Numbered from the stretch's first letter, positions 17,800 through 25,652 are shown. The stretch is 64,000 bases of DNA from MGBC163016 sp910588905 (GCA_948616985.1 CAPGDO010000005.1:1-64000), one strand, 5' to 3'. Translations and numbers: made by a program. The notes: a model not told the origin generated them from the sequence alone.

Positions 17800-18204
17800 A
17801 TGGCAGAGCAGAAGACCTATACCATGATCAAGCCCGACGGCGTGCGCAATGGTCACATCGGCGAGATAGTCAACCGCTTCGAGCGGGCGGGCCTCACCGT
17901 GGAGCGCATGGAGCTGGGCATGGTGACCCCTGAGCAGGCGGCTGCCAACTACAAAGAGCATGAGGGCAAGCCGTTCTATGAGGGTCTCATCACCTACATC
18001 ACCTCTGGTCCTGTGGTGAAGATGGTCGTCTCTGGCGAAGGTGCTGTGGCGAAGTGTCGCTCTCTCATGGGCGCTACCAACCCTGCCGAGGCTGCCCCTG
18101 GCACCATTCGCGGTGATTTCGGCCTCATCATGGACGAGAACGTGATCCACGGCTCTGATTCTCCGGAATCCGCTGAGCGCGAGATAGCCATCTTCTTCAA
18201 CTAG
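17800..18204 (+). CDS. ndk: Nucleoside diphosphate kinase
   Basis: Transfers the terminal phosphate from ATP to NDPs through a phospho-histidine; 134 residues, the usual size. Seen: TYTMIKPDGV at the start, and the active-site region IRGDFGLIMDENVIHGSDS containing the catalytic His (NVIHGSDS). AAGGAG lies 7 bp before ATG 17800. The hydrogenase operon begins 33 bp downstream. Confidence 0.96.
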   Translation: MAEQKTYTMIKPDGVRNGHIGEIVNRFERAGLTVERMELGMVTPEQAAANYKEHEGKPFYEGLITYITSGPVVKMVVSGEGAVAKCRSLMGATNPAEAAPGTIRGDFGLIMDENVIHGSDSPESAEREIAIFFN

Positions 18205-18209
18205 GCAAG

Positions 18210-18225
18210 CTCAAGCCTTCTTGAG
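18210..18225 (+). other. Small hairpin between ndk and hydB
   Basis: CTCAAG-CCTT-CTTGAG, a perfect 6-bp stem with a 4-nt loop, directly before the GGGAGGAGG ribosome-binding site of hydB. There is no T-run, so it is not a typical terminator. It may tune readthrough or translation. Confidence 0.4.
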
Positions 18226-18237
18226 GGAGGAGGTTGC

Positions 18238-19272
18238 ATGCTCTATCGCGTGATGGATGGCTCAGAGCTGCCGAAGCTCATCGACGCATTCCGGGAGAGC
18301 TATGAGGTCATCGCACCTGTCCAGAGCGGACGATCGGTGGCCTTCGAGCCCATCTCCTCCTTCGATGAGATCGTGTTGGATTATCCCACCACCCTCACCT
18401 CCCTCAAGAAGTACATCCTGCCTCCCAGAGAGACGCTGTTCGAGTTCAGTGTCGAGGGAGCAGATATCACTGATTACACCCTTGAGATACGGCCGCGGGT
18501 GCTCTTCGGCGCCCATGCCTGCGACATCAATGCCCTGAACAACCTCGATCTGGTGTTCGAGGACGCCCGTTACCCAGATCCTTACTATGAAGCCCATCGG
18601 GCTGCCACCATGATCGTGGGCATCAATTGCATGCCCACAGCCAGCTGTTTTTGCCATCTCCTGGATGCAGATGAGGTGCGCAGCGGCTATGACTTGTTCT
18701 TGCAGGACCTGGGTGGGCGCTATCTGATATCCATCGGCAGCGTGGAGGCGGCGAATATCCTCGAAGCCGCGTGTGACATCCGCGAAGCTACCGATGAGGA
18801 CCGGCGGGAATTCCGCCGTTTGACCCGTCAGCGCCAGGAGGCGTTCTCTGAGGATATCCCTGACATCCAAGAGATCCCCATGTTGATGGATGCATTCCAC
18901 TCGGATGATTTTTGGGAGGAGCTGGGGAGCCGCTGTTTGTCCTGCACGGCTTGTTCAGCGGTATGCCCCACCTGCTATTGCTTCGACATCACTGATACGC
19001 TGGCGCCGGACGGCAAGACTGGCAAGCGCGAACGCGTGCTTGATGCGTGCACCTCTCCTCAGTTCGCCCAAGTGGCCGGAGGCCATAACTTCCGTGCTTC
19101 TGGGCGGGATCGGGTGCGCCATCGGATGTACCACAAGCTCAATGGCTTCAACTCCAAGCACGGCCGCTACCTCTGCGTGGGTTGCGGCCGCTGCGTGCGT
19201 GCTTGCAAGGCGGACATCTCTCCCATAGAGGTGCTTCGCTTCTTCGAACGAAAAGGGGCCGAAGATGCCTGA
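18238..19272 (+). CDS. hydB: Group 3b [NiFe] hydrogenase beta subunit (4Fe-4S, HydB/AsrA-like)
   Basis: Electron-transfer subunit of a cytoplasmic NAD(P)-coupled hydrogenase (sulfhydrogenase type); 344 residues. Two ferredoxin-like cysteine sets are visible in the C-terminal third: CLSCTACSAVCP (near 238) and CVGCGRCVRACK (near 317). Earlier parts match the HydB/AsrA family (LFGAHACDINALNNLD). The first of four hydrogenase genes, with the order beta-gamma-delta-alpha as in Pyrococcus-type enzymes. It overlaps the gamma gene by 8 bp. A strong GGGAGGAGG site precedes the ATG. Confidence 0.9.
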   Translation: MLYRVMDGSELPKLIDAFRESYEVIAPVQSGRSVAFEPISSFDEIVLDYPTTLTSLKKYILPPRETLFEFSVEGADITDYTLEIRPRVLFGAHACDINALNNLDLVFEDARYPDPYYEAHRAATMIVGINCMPTASCFCHLLDADEVRSGYDLFLQDLGGRYLISIGSVEAANILEAACDIREATDEDRREFRRLTRQRQEAFSEDIPDIQEIPMLMDAFHSDDFWEELGSRCLSCTACSAVCPTCYCFDITDTLAPDGKTGKRERVLDACTSPQFAQVAGGHNFRASGRDRVRHRMYHKLNGFNSKHGRYLCVGCGRCVRACKADISPIEVLRFFERKGAEDA

Positions 19273-20167
19273 TGTGCAGTCAGTCCATGTGGCACCCTTG
19301 CGGGACGATACGGTGGTGACCGCGGGGAACCAGCTCATGATGGCGAACCCCTATCGGCCGTGGCCTGCGCGGATCACCTCCATCACGCCGCTTACGGAAA
19401 CGGAGAAGCTCTTCGAATTCCGCCTCATAGACGAACGCATCCGAAGCGCGTTCCATCATGAGCCCGGGCAATTCGTAGAGGTATCCATCTTCGGGGTGGG
19501 GGAGGCTCCCATCTCCATCTCTAGTTCTCCCTCCAAGAGCGGTTTCATAGAGCTGTGCGTGCGTCGGGCGGGAGAGTTCACCCAGCGTCTCCACCAGATG
19601 CAATGCGGGGACATCGTGGGCATTCGCGGGCCCTATGGGCGCCCCTTCCCCTATGAGGACATGAAGGGCCACGACATCCTCCTGGTGGCAGGCGGTCTGG
19701 GGATAGCGCCCCTCCGTTCGCTCATCAACAACATCCATGACGAGCGTTCCGAATTCGGAAACGTGACCATCATCTACGGTTCTCGGAACCCCTCTGAGGT
19801 CATGTTCCGCGACCAGTTCGAGATGTGGCGCCATCGCAAGGATTTCAACCTCATCCTCACGGTGGATGTGCCGGACGATACATGGGATGGCGAAGTGGGT
19901 CTGGTGACCGCGCCCTTCGCGCATCTGGACGTGGATGCGTCCAACACCTACGGCGCTGTGTGCGGTCCTCCGGTGATGTATCGGTTCGTCGTGGAGGAGA
20001 TGCGCAAGAAGGGCATAAGCTATGACCATATCTATATGAGCTTCGAGCGTCATATGAAGTGCGGTATGGGCAAGTGCGGCCACTGTCAGATAGGTCATCA
20101 ATATTGTTGCATCGACGGGCCGGTGTTCAATTATTGGGAAGCGAAGAACATACAAGGGAGCATGTGA
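19265..20167 (+). CDS. hydG: Group 3b [NiFe] hydrogenase gamma subunit, FAD/NAD(P) oxidoreductase
   Basis: Diaphorase-type subunit that passes electrons between NAD(P)(H) and the iron-sulfur chain; 300 residues. The ferredoxin-reductase fold shows the FAD region (HEPGQFVEVSIFGVGEAPISIS) and the nucleotide-binding loop (LLVAGGLGIAPLRSLI). The [2Fe-2S] cysteines close to the end read MKCGMGKCGHCQIG with a further Cys pair in YCCIDGP. It starts inside the end of hydB (8-bp overlap). A gap of 141 bp, holding a short ORF, separates it from hydD. Confidence 0.9.
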   Translation: MPDVQSVHVAPLRDDTVVTAGNQLMMANPYRPWPARITSITPLTETEKLFEFRLIDERIRSAFHHEPGQFVEVSIFGVGEAPISISSSPSKSGFIELCVRRAGEFTQRLHQMQCGDIVGIRGPYGRPFPYEDMKGHDILLVAGGLGIAPLRSLINNIHDERSEFGNVTIIYGSRNPSEVMFRDQFEMWRHRKDFNLILTVDVPDDTWDGEVGLVTAPFAHLDVDASNTYGAVCGPPVMYRFVVEEMRKKGISYDHIYMSFERHMKCGMGKCGHCQIGHQYCCIDGPVFNYWEAKNIQGSM

Positions 20168-20168
20168 T

Positions 20169-20312
20169 ATGGGGGAGCTTCCACAGCACATCATCTTCGT
20201 GTTCCAAGCGTGCCTTGGTCGTTGGACAAAGCCAACTCCCGCACGCTTTCGCGTGAATTTGAGGCACTGTGAAAGCTCTTTCTGCAACGAGGGGCAGGAG
20301 GTGCATCTTTGA
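20169..20312 (+). CDS. Possible 47-residue protein inside the hydrogenase operon
   Basis: This ORF fills the hydG-hydD gap exactly. Its ATG lies 2 bp after the hydG stop, with AAGGGAG 8 bp upstream. Its TGA overlaps the TTG start of hydD by 4 bp (TTGA). The product starts MGELPQHIIFVF and contains three Cys and several Arg/His. It resembles no family I know. Codon use is less typical than in the neighbours, and the same DNA carries three hairpins. It may therefore be a real small subunit or coupling peptide, or merely an open frame over a structured spacer. Confidence 0.35.
   Translation: MGELPQHIIFVFQACLGRWTKPTPARFRVNLRHCESSFCNEGQEVHL
20204..20255 (+). other. Three consecutive hairpins in the hydG-hydD gap
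   Basis: CCAAG/CTTGG (20204-20218), GTTGG/CCAAC (20221-20236) and CACGC/GCGTG (20242-20255), each a perfect 5-bp stem. Such arrays in an intercistronic gap can alter mRNA stability or subunit ratio; here that is inference. Confidence 0.45.
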
Positions 20313-21067
20313 GCGAGAGCAGTCCCATACCCAAAGTGGTGTTCGCTGGCTTAGCCAGCTGCTTCGGCTGTCAGATCAACATCACGAACATCGAGCAGCA
20401 TCTGATGGAGGTCTTAGGACAGATAGACCTTCAGTATTGGCAGCTCACCTCCTCTGAGCCCATGCCCGAGCACTACGATGTGGCGGTCATCGAGGGGGCT
20501 GTCACCACTGAAGACGCAGAGGCTACGGTGCGCAAGCTGCGCGAAGGAGCGAAGGTGGTCATCACCATCGGCGCCTGTGCGGCTACGGCAGGCATTCCGG
20601 GGATGTCCACCGATGACCACGCCGCTGATCTGGCTACCGTCTACGGTGATGCCGTCCCTGCTGTGGTAGCTCAGGGAGCCGCTACTCCTCGGGCTGTGAA
20701 GGACATCATCCCTGTTGATCTTGAGGTGCCCTGCTGCCCCATAGACCCCTATGATTTCGTTGAGGTCTTGCAGCATGCGCTCTACGGCTCCAACGCCTAT
20801 CGGCATAGCTCCACGCTCTGTGGCGAATGCAAGAACAACGAGCGTGGCTGCTTCTATGGACGCGAGACGCTCTGCTTGGGGCTCGTGACCCGTTCAGGTT
20901 GCGGAGCGCGCTGCCCGAACCTGGGCCGCCCCTGCAATGGGTGCGCCGGGCTCTCTCCCGATGCCAACGTAGAGCAAGTACGGCGCGTGGTGGAACGGGC
21001 GGGCATCGGCGTTGATGCCTTCGACTCTGCCGTGCGCATCTTCAACCAGCCGGAGGTGAGAGCATGA
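20309..21067 (+). CDS. hydD: Group 3b [NiFe] hydrogenase small (delta) subunit
   Basis: Iron-sulfur subunit that pairs with the large subunit; 252 residues. The proximal-cluster motif is at the start (LASCFGCQ, C18 and C21), with further ligands in TIGACAATAGI and EVPCCPIDPYDF. A Cys-rich C-terminal part (CGECKNNERGCFYG, SGCGARCPNLGRPCNGCAG) carries the medial and distal clusters. The start is TTG 20309, supported by AGGAGG 8 bp upstream. It overlaps the large-subunit gene by 4 bp (ATGA). There is no Tat signal, so the enzyme is cytoplasmic. Confidence 0.92.
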   Translation: MSESSPIPKVVFAGLASCFGCQINITNIEQHLMEVLGQIDLQYWQLTSSEPMPEHYDVAVIEGAVTTEDAEATVRKLREGAKVVITIGACAATAGIPGMSTDDHAADLATVYGDAVPAVVAQGAATPRAVKDIIPVDLEVPCCPIDPYDFVEVLQHALYGSNAYRHSSTLCGECKNNERGCFYGRETLCLGLVTRSGCGARCPNLGRPCNGCAGLSPDANVEQVRRVVERAGIGVDAFDSAVRIFNQPEVRA

Positions 21068-22353
21068 CCCGTAAGAGCATCTCCGTAGAGCATCTGGCCC
21101 GGATCGAGGGCCATGGGGATATCCACCTTGAGATATCCGACGGTCAGGTGGCCCGGTGCGAATTCTCCGTGACGGAACCCGCGCGCCTGTTCGAAGCCAT
21201 GGTCCGAGGTCACCGGTTCCAGGACGGTCCCTACATCTCCTCCCGGGTCTGTGGCATCTGCTCGGCCAGTCATACGCTCACGGACATCTTGGCCCTAGAG
21301 GATATCTTCGGCGTGGCCGTGACCGAGCGTACCCGTGCAGTGCGAGAGCTCTTGATCTACGGGTCCTTCCTCCAGAACCACGCAACCCATCTCTTCGTAT
21401 TCGCTGCTCCGGATTTCTTGGGGCATAAGAGCGTCTTCCCGCTTGAGCAGGCAGATCCTGATACATTCCAGGGTGCCCTCGCTCTCAAGGCTGCGGGCAA
21501 TGAGCTGTGCACGCAAGTGGGAGGCCGCTCCATCCATCCCATCACGGCCGTGGTGGGAGGGTTCACCTCAGAGATCTCGGCCGATGAGTACCTGCGCCTA
21601 GCGGATCAGCTGGAAGGCCTGGTAGAGTTCGCTCTTCAAAGCGTAGACCTCTTCAATGGCTTCGAGTCCACCCCGCTGGAAACCGCAGGGGATATGCTTG
21701 CCATGGTGGAGGAGGGTGCCTATCCGGTCATCGGCTCTGATCAGGCGCTCTTCGTGCGCAGCGGGGATAGATTCCAAGCTTCTGAGTACCGTGACCACGT
21801 GGAAGAGTACGCCATCGGCCATTCGGCGGCCTTCTTGGCGAAGGAGCGTGCCACGGGCCAGCCCTACATGGCTTGCGCCTTGGCCCGGGTGAACGCCTCT
21901 TGGAATGAGCTCACAGAGCCAGCTCGCTTCGCTGCGGCGAAGGCAGGGCTGCGACCGCCGGAGTTCAACCCCTTCGCGAACAATGTGGCCCAGGCGGTGG
22001 AAGTGGTAGATGCCTTGGTGCGCTGCGCATCCATCTGCCGCAAGCTGGCCTCAGGAGGCTACGAGGGCACCACTGAACCGGTTGCCTTCACGGTGCGAGC
22101 CGGACGGGGTGTGGGCTTCACGGAAGCCCCTCGTGGCTCTCTGTTCCATGAGCTGGAGGTGGATGAGGCGGGTACCATCATGAAGGCGAATATCATCACG
22201 CCTACTTCTCAGAACATCGCGAACCTCGAAGCGGATATGCGCGCTCTGGCTCAGAGTTTGGCAGATGCGGGGGCTTCTCTGGATGACATCCGTCTAGAGG
22301 TGGAGAAGCTCGTCCGCGCCTACGATCCCTGCCTCTCCTGCAGCGTGCATTAG
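21064..22353 (+). CDS. hydA: Group 3b [NiFe] hydrogenase large (alpha) subunit lacking a C-terminal extension
   Basis: Carries the Ni-Fe active site that oxidises or evolves H2; 429 residues. The L1 motif RVCGICSASH (C63, C66) and the L2 motif DPCLSCSVH (C423, C426) supply all four Ni/Fe-binding cysteines. The stop codon directly follows H429, the residue after which the maturation protease normally cuts. So this protein is made already in mature length. No hyp maturation or protease genes lie in the window. It is the last gene of the operon, with an array-type repeat 29 bp after the stop. Confidence 0.93.
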   Translation: MTRKSISVEHLARIEGHGDIHLEISDGQVARCEFSVTEPARLFEAMVRGHRFQDGPYISSRVCGICSASHTLTDILALEDIFGVAVTERTRAVRELLIYGSFLQNHATHLFVFAAPDFLGHKSVFPLEQADPDTFQGALALKAAGNELCTQVGGRSIHPITAVVGGFTSEISADEYLRLADQLEGLVEFALQSVDLFNGFESTPLETAGDMLAMVEEGAYPVIGSDQALFVRSGDRFQASEYRDHVEEYAIGHSAAFLAKERATGQPYMACALARVNASWNELTEPARFAAAKAGLRPPEFNPFANNVAQAVEVVDALVRCASICRKLASGGYEGTTEPVAFTVRAGRGVGFTEAPRGSLFHELEVDEAGTIMKANIITPTSQNIANLEADMRALAQSLADAGASLDDIRLEVEKLVRAYDPCLSCSVH

Positions 22354-22381
22354 CTGCACCTGGGACTCCCTGCAACACTGG

Positions 22382-22435
22382 CCGTAGGGGCCGACCGTGG
22401 TCGGCCCTGGGTCGATCATGATCGACCCCTACGGG
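22382..22435. repeat. 54-bp three-armed palindromic repeat, copy B
   Basis: Between hydA and the convergent acetyltransferase gene. The outer arms CCGTAGGGG / CCCCTACGG enclose two perfect hairpins, GGCCGACC-GT-GGTCGGCC and the 20-bp palindrome GGGTCGATCATGATCGACCC. The whole can fold as a three-way junction on either strand. Copy A is at 6334-6387. Confidence 0.8.
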
Positions 22436-22475
22436 TGGTGTGCTCGATTGCCATAACCCGGAACGAATGCGTTCG

Positions 22476-22916
22476 TTAGGCCCTCCACTGCATCTCGATG
22501 TGGGGGATGCCCGCATCGTCGAATTCGTCGGAGGTCTGGACGAACCCCAGCTTCTCATAGAACCCGCGGGCCTGCACTTGGGCCTCGATGGTGATCACCT
22601 TCGCATCCAAGTCCTCTTGGGCGATGCGGATGGCTTCCTCCATGATGCGCTTGCCCATGCCCGTTCCCCGCTTGACGGCGATGACGCGACCGATGGAATG
22701 GGTGGGATGCGTCACCTCAGGCGGGAGCACGCGCGCATAGGCAGTCAGCTTCCCCTCATCATCCCGCAGGTAGACATGAACGGCTTGCTTGTCGGCTTCG
22801 TCCACCTCTTGATAGGGGCTTTGCTGCTCCACGACGAAGACGGCACACCGGAGCACTAGCAGCTCATGGTATTCCTCAAGGGTCAGCTCATCGAACGGCT
22901 TCACTATCAGGTCCAT
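22476..22916 (-). CDS. ElaA-like GNAT N-acetyltransferase
   Basis: 146-residue acetyl-CoA-dependent transferase. The ElaA features are present: LLVLRCAVFVVEQQ near the start, RVLPPEVTH, the acetyl-CoA loop VKRGTGMGKRIMEEA and the closing RGFYEKLGFVQTSDEFDDAGIPHIEM. The acceptor substrate is unknown. GGAGAGGG lies 6 bp upstream of the ATG. It is probably a one-gene unit; the hydrogenase operon converges on it. Confidence 0.88.
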   Translation of the reverse strand: MDLIVKPFDELTLEEYHELLVLRCAVFVVEQQSPYQEVDEADKQAVHVYLRDDEGKLTAYARVLPPEVTHPTHSIGRVIAVKRGTGMGKRIMEEAIRIAQEDLDAKVITIEAQVQARGFYEKLGFVQTSDEFDDAGIPHIEMQWRA

Positions 22917-22988
22917 AGCATCCCTCTCCTACAGCTCGCTGTATTTGCTCCTGGTCATCCTCTTCGGAGGAAGAGCCTATCTTAGCCC

Positions 22989-23684
22989 TTATAGCTCTCG
23001 CTGTTCATAGAGACGGCTGGAAAGCAGTGCGCTTGCTCCGTAGAGGCCGAGCGCGATGACGGTCAAGATGCCGTCGATGGCGTAGAGCGCCTCTTCGCCC
23101 CCTTGGAAGACCGGAGATGAGACGAGCTGCTCGAGGTCATTGCTGAAGAAGGCCACACCGGCTGAGAGGGCCAGCACCAACACGATGGGGACCAGTCGAG
23201 AGGCGGTGGTCACGCCGAAGCGCATGAGGAGGGGTAGGGAGAACGCTGCGGCCAACAGGATGACCACCTGGACGAGCGAGCCTACGAGGAACAAGGTGGA
23301 TACGCCCCAATCAGAGAGCTTCAGTTGGCCGTCCACGACTCCTGCGGGGAGAAGGTCCGCTATCATCCCCGCTGCGGTGCCCACGATCACCGCCACGGCA
23401 AGGGAGATGACCATCATCACTGCCATGGAGAGGTAGCGTCCATAGGCCACCTGGCGGCGTGTTATCGGCAGAGTTAGGCGGAAGCGCTCCCAGCCGTTCT
23501 GCTCATCTGCAACAGAGAGGCTGAACAGATACACGAACGGCACCATAGCTGCGATGCAGGCAACAGTGGTCACCAGTTGCCCTGTGGTCATGGCGATGAA
23601 CACGCCTACGAAGATGGATATCCCCAGCATTTGCATGGATGAGCTCTTGGAGGTGATGAGGTCGGATAGCAGCATCGCTCTCAT
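22989..23684 (-). CDS. ABC-2 type transporter permease
   Basis: 231 residues with six predicted membrane helices and a short N-terminal cytoplasmic part (MRAMLLSDLITSKSS). It fits the ABC-2 permeases found with YtrA-type regulators. Its ATG overlaps the ATPase stop by 4 bp, so the two subunits are made together. Substrate unknown; exporters of this type often act on peptides or lipid-active compounds. Confidence 0.82.
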   Translation of the reverse strand: MRAMLLSDLITSKSSSMQMLGISIFVGVFIAMTTGQLVTTVACIAAMVPFVYLFSLSVADEQNGWERFRLTLPITRRQVAYGRYLSMAVMMVISLAVAVIVGTAAGMIADLLPAGVVDGQLKLSDWGVSTLFLVGSLVQVVILLAAAFSLPLLMRFGVTTASRLVPIVLVLALSAGVAFFSNDLEQLVSSPVFQGGEEALYAIDGILTVIALGLYGASALLSSRLYEQREL

Positions 23685-24556
23685 AGGGATCCTCCCTTCA
23701 GGGTCATGGTCATATAGTCTTCGATGGTGGCCCGCTCTAGTTCCACCTGGGGGAACGCACGGGCGAAGCTGAGGCGATCGGGGACCAGCACATCGGTGCC
23801 CAAGGTCCGGCGTACTACCTTGATCCCGGTGCCTGCAAGGTTGCTCTCGGCCAGCATCTCCAGTTCGGCGGCACGCAGGTGAGCGATGCCTGCTTCGTCA
23901 CAGATGGCCTCTTTCGAATGAGAGAACAGGATGCGTCCGTCATCGATACAGGACACCACATCAGCGACCTTCTCCAAATCCGTGGTGATGTGCGTGGCCA
24001 TCAGGATGCCGTGCCCCTCTTCTTCCATGAAGGCGCGGAGGATATTAAGCACCTCGTCGCGGGCTAGGGGGTCAAGGCCAGCGGTGGCCTCATCCAAGAT
24101 GAGCACTTCCGGACTATGGGCTAGGGCAAAGGCCAGTTGCAGCTTCATGCCCATGCCGCGAGAGAGGTTCTTCACGTACCGCTTGGGCTCAAGCCCGAAA
24201 CGCAGGCACAGGCTGGAGAAGCGCTCTGCATCCCACTGCTGATAGGCAGCCTTCCCAAGACCCCCCACGTTCTTCACGCGCATGGTAGTGAGGAAGGGGC
24301 AGGTGTCGAACACCACCCCGATGCGCTCCTTGAGCTTCACGGCGTTCGGGTCATCCAGGGGATATCCGAACAGGCGCACCTCCCCAGCGTCGGGCTTCAC
24401 CAGTCCCAGGATGCATTTCAGGAGGGTGGTCTTCCCGGCGCCATTGGGGCCTATGAGGCCCACGACGTATCCTGGTTCCACGACGAGCGTGGCATCTTCC
24501 AGCGTGAAGCCGTCGTAGCGCTTGACGAGCCCCTTCGCTTCGATCAAAGGTTCCAT
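23681..24556 (-). CDS. ABC transporter ATP-binding protein
   Basis: 291 residues. Walker A GPNGAGKTTLLK, the signature LSRGMGMKLQLAFALA, Walker B EVLILDEATAGLD and the His switch (MATHITTDLEKVAD) are all intact. The chain continues about 80 residues beyond the NBD, a common feature of export ATPases of this class. Located in the operon gntR - ATPase - permease (18 bp and -4 bp spacing), so it is likely under control of the adjacent regulator. Confidence 0.92.
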   Translation of the reverse strand: MEPLIEAKGLVKRYDGFTLEDATLVVEPGYVVGLIGPNGAGKTTLLKCILGLVKPDAGEVRLFGYPLDDPNAVKLKERIGVVFDTCPFLTTMRVKNVGGLGKAAYQQWDAERFSSLCLRFGLEPKRYVKNLSRGMGMKLQLAFALAHSPEVLILDEATAGLDPLARDEVLNILRAFMEEEGHGILMATHITTDLEKVADVVSCIDDGRILFSHSKEAICDEAGIAHLRAAELEMLAESNLAGTGIKVVRRTLGTDVLVPDRLSFARAFPQVELERATIEDYMTMTLKGGSL

Positions 24557-24574
24557 GTTCCGTTCTTTCCAGCG

Positions 24575-24976
24575 CTAGTCATCCATCAGCAGATCGAGCA
24601 GTTCGTGCAGCTCTCGCTTCGACACCGCTGCGCTCTTTGCTTCGGCGATGAGCGCAGATAGCTGCTCTTCCAGGGATCGCAGATGCTCTTCGCGGAGCAT
24701 CTCCAGGTTCCCTCCCGCAACATAGGTGCCTTTGCCCTGCACGCTGGTGACGAAGCCTGCTTCCTCTAAGTCTGCATAGGCGCGCTTGGTGGTTATCACG
24801 CTCACGTGCAGCTCATTGGCCAGGCTGCGGATGCCGGGGAGCAGGGTCCCTTCTTCCAGCCGACCGCTCAGGATGGCGTCCTTGATCTGCTGGGTTATCT
24901 GCTCATAGATGGGCAAAGCGCTTGCATTCGATATGAGTATATCCAACGAGCCTCTTCCATTCTGTGCCTGCTCCAA
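24575..24976 (-). CDS. GntR-family regulator, YtrA subfamily
   Basis: 133-residue repressor-type protein. The winged helix-turn-helix fills residues 15-85 (PIYEQITQQIKDAILSG, LPGIRSLANELHVSVIT, TKRAYADLEEAGFV). The remaining 45 residues are a short helical dimerisation tail, too short for a ligand domain, which defines the YtrA group. Such regulators sit in front of the ABC transporter they control, as here. The start is TTG 24976, with GGAGGA 4-5 bp upstream; a second TTG about 33 bp further in, behind GAAGAGG, is an alternative. It probably represses its own operon through the palindrome at 24994-25015. Confidence 0.88.
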   Translation of the reverse strand: MEQAQNGRGSLDILISNASALPIYEQITQQIKDAILSGRLEEGTLLPGIRSLANELHVSVITTKRAYADLEEAGFVTSVQGKGTYVAGGNLEMLREEHLRSLEEQLSALIAEAKSAAVSKRELHELLDLLMDD

Positions 24977-24993
24977 AGCGTCCTCCGGGGCAG

Positions 24994-25015
24994 CTATAGT
25001 GTATATACGCTATAG
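24994..25015. promoter_or_regulatory. Operator: 22-bp palindrome for the GntR/YtrA regulator
   Basis: CTATAGTGTATATACGCTATAG is symmetric except for one pair (25000/25009). It sits directly downstream of the -10 box of the gntR-ABC promoter and covers the expected start site. AGTGTA...(N)...-type inverted repeats are known YtrA operators. Binding is inferred from position and symmetry. Confidence 0.8.
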
Positions 25016-25019
25016 GCAC

Positions 25020-25048
25020 AGTATATATACAGGTATGTACAGTGTCAA
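25020..25048 (-). promoter_or_regulatory. Consensus promoter of the gntR-ABC operon
   Basis: On the minus strand TTGACA (25043-25048), exactly 17 bp, then TATACT (25020-25025). This is the best sigma70-type promoter in the window. The strong core with an operator on the start site fits a tightly repressed unit. Confidence 0.85.
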
Positions 25049-25062
25049 GATGAGCCAAGAGA

Positions 25063-25134
25063 ATGGGCATGAAGATCGCATGCCCATCTACGCAGATCAT
25101 TCTCCGTAGCCGGGCATGCGTTTCTGATGCCCGG
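25063..25134 (-). terminator. Two hairpins after the split-barrel gene
   Basis: ATGGGCATG/CATGCCCAT (25063-25087, 9-bp stem) and CCGGGCAT/ATGCCCGG (25110-25134, 8-bp stem) lie between the end of the split-barrel gene and the gntR promoter. They share the GGGCAT core. No T-run follows, so termination is possible but not certain. Confidence 0.45.
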
Positions 25135-25157
25135 TCGTCAAGAGGAGGGGGGGGGTG

Positions 25158-25652
25158 CTATGAAGAGAGTCGTCGCCCCGCCTTGCCGCGCACCTCGTCG
25201 AATTCGACGCACCAGGCGTCCGTCACCTCTATTTCCCGCTGGATGGCGCCGCCTATCTCGTCTTTGAACTGGGGTAGATACTTCATGCAGAGGGCTACCA
25301 GCGCTTTGCGAAGAGTGACTGGATCCTCTATGAGAGAGATGCGTCCCTGGGCCACCACCGATGCGAATCGGGTGGTGAAGAAGGTCTCTTCGTAACATGG
25401 CTCCACTTCGGTGGCGACGCTCACGCATACCCGTGAGTCATGGTTCCAGTCATCGATCTTATGGCCTGGGCGCTTACCGGTATGGATATAGAGCTTCCCC
25501 TCCAGCATCACATAGGAGAGAGGAACGCCGTAGGGAGTGCCATCGGGATCCACGGTGGACAGCACGCAGTATTCGCCCGTTTCGAGGATGTCGAGCGCCT
25601 CTTCTAAGGTGAGCTCGCGCTCGGCCATCTGCATAGGATAGGACTCGGTCAT
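25158..25652 (-). CDS. Pyridoxamine 5'-phosphate oxidase-like flavin protein (NimA-type)
   Basis: 164 residues of the FMN-binding split-barrel fold. Visible elements: LDILETGEYCVLSTVDPDGTP near residue 20, YGVPLSYVMLEGKLYIHT, GHKIDDWNHDSRVCVSVA and FTTRFASVVAQGRISLIED. The length and motif spacing fit the NimA-like group, whose members include nitroimidazole reductases and many uncharacterised flavin or heme proteins. The physiological substrate is unknown. GAGGAG lies 8 bp before the ATG. Confidence 0.82.
   Translation of the reverse strand: MTESYPMQMAERELTLEEALDILETGEYCVLSTVDPDGTPYGVPLSYVMLEGKLYIHTGKRPGHKIDDWNHDSRVCVSVATEVEPCYEETFFTTRFASVVAQGRISLIEDPVTLRKALVALCMKYLPQFKDEIGGAIQREIEVTDAWCVEFDEVRGKAGRRLSS

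Noticed and set aside
18238..20167. First two hydrogenase genes as anaerobic sulfite reductase asrAB
   Set aside because: They resemble AsrA/AsrB, but no AsrC follows; instead both [NiFe] hydrogenase subunits do, in the order of group 3b enzymes.
20168..20312. Small ORF as the frameshifted end of hydG
   Set aside because: hydG already ends normally after its 2Fe-2S cysteines (family length), so no missing C-terminus needs explaining.
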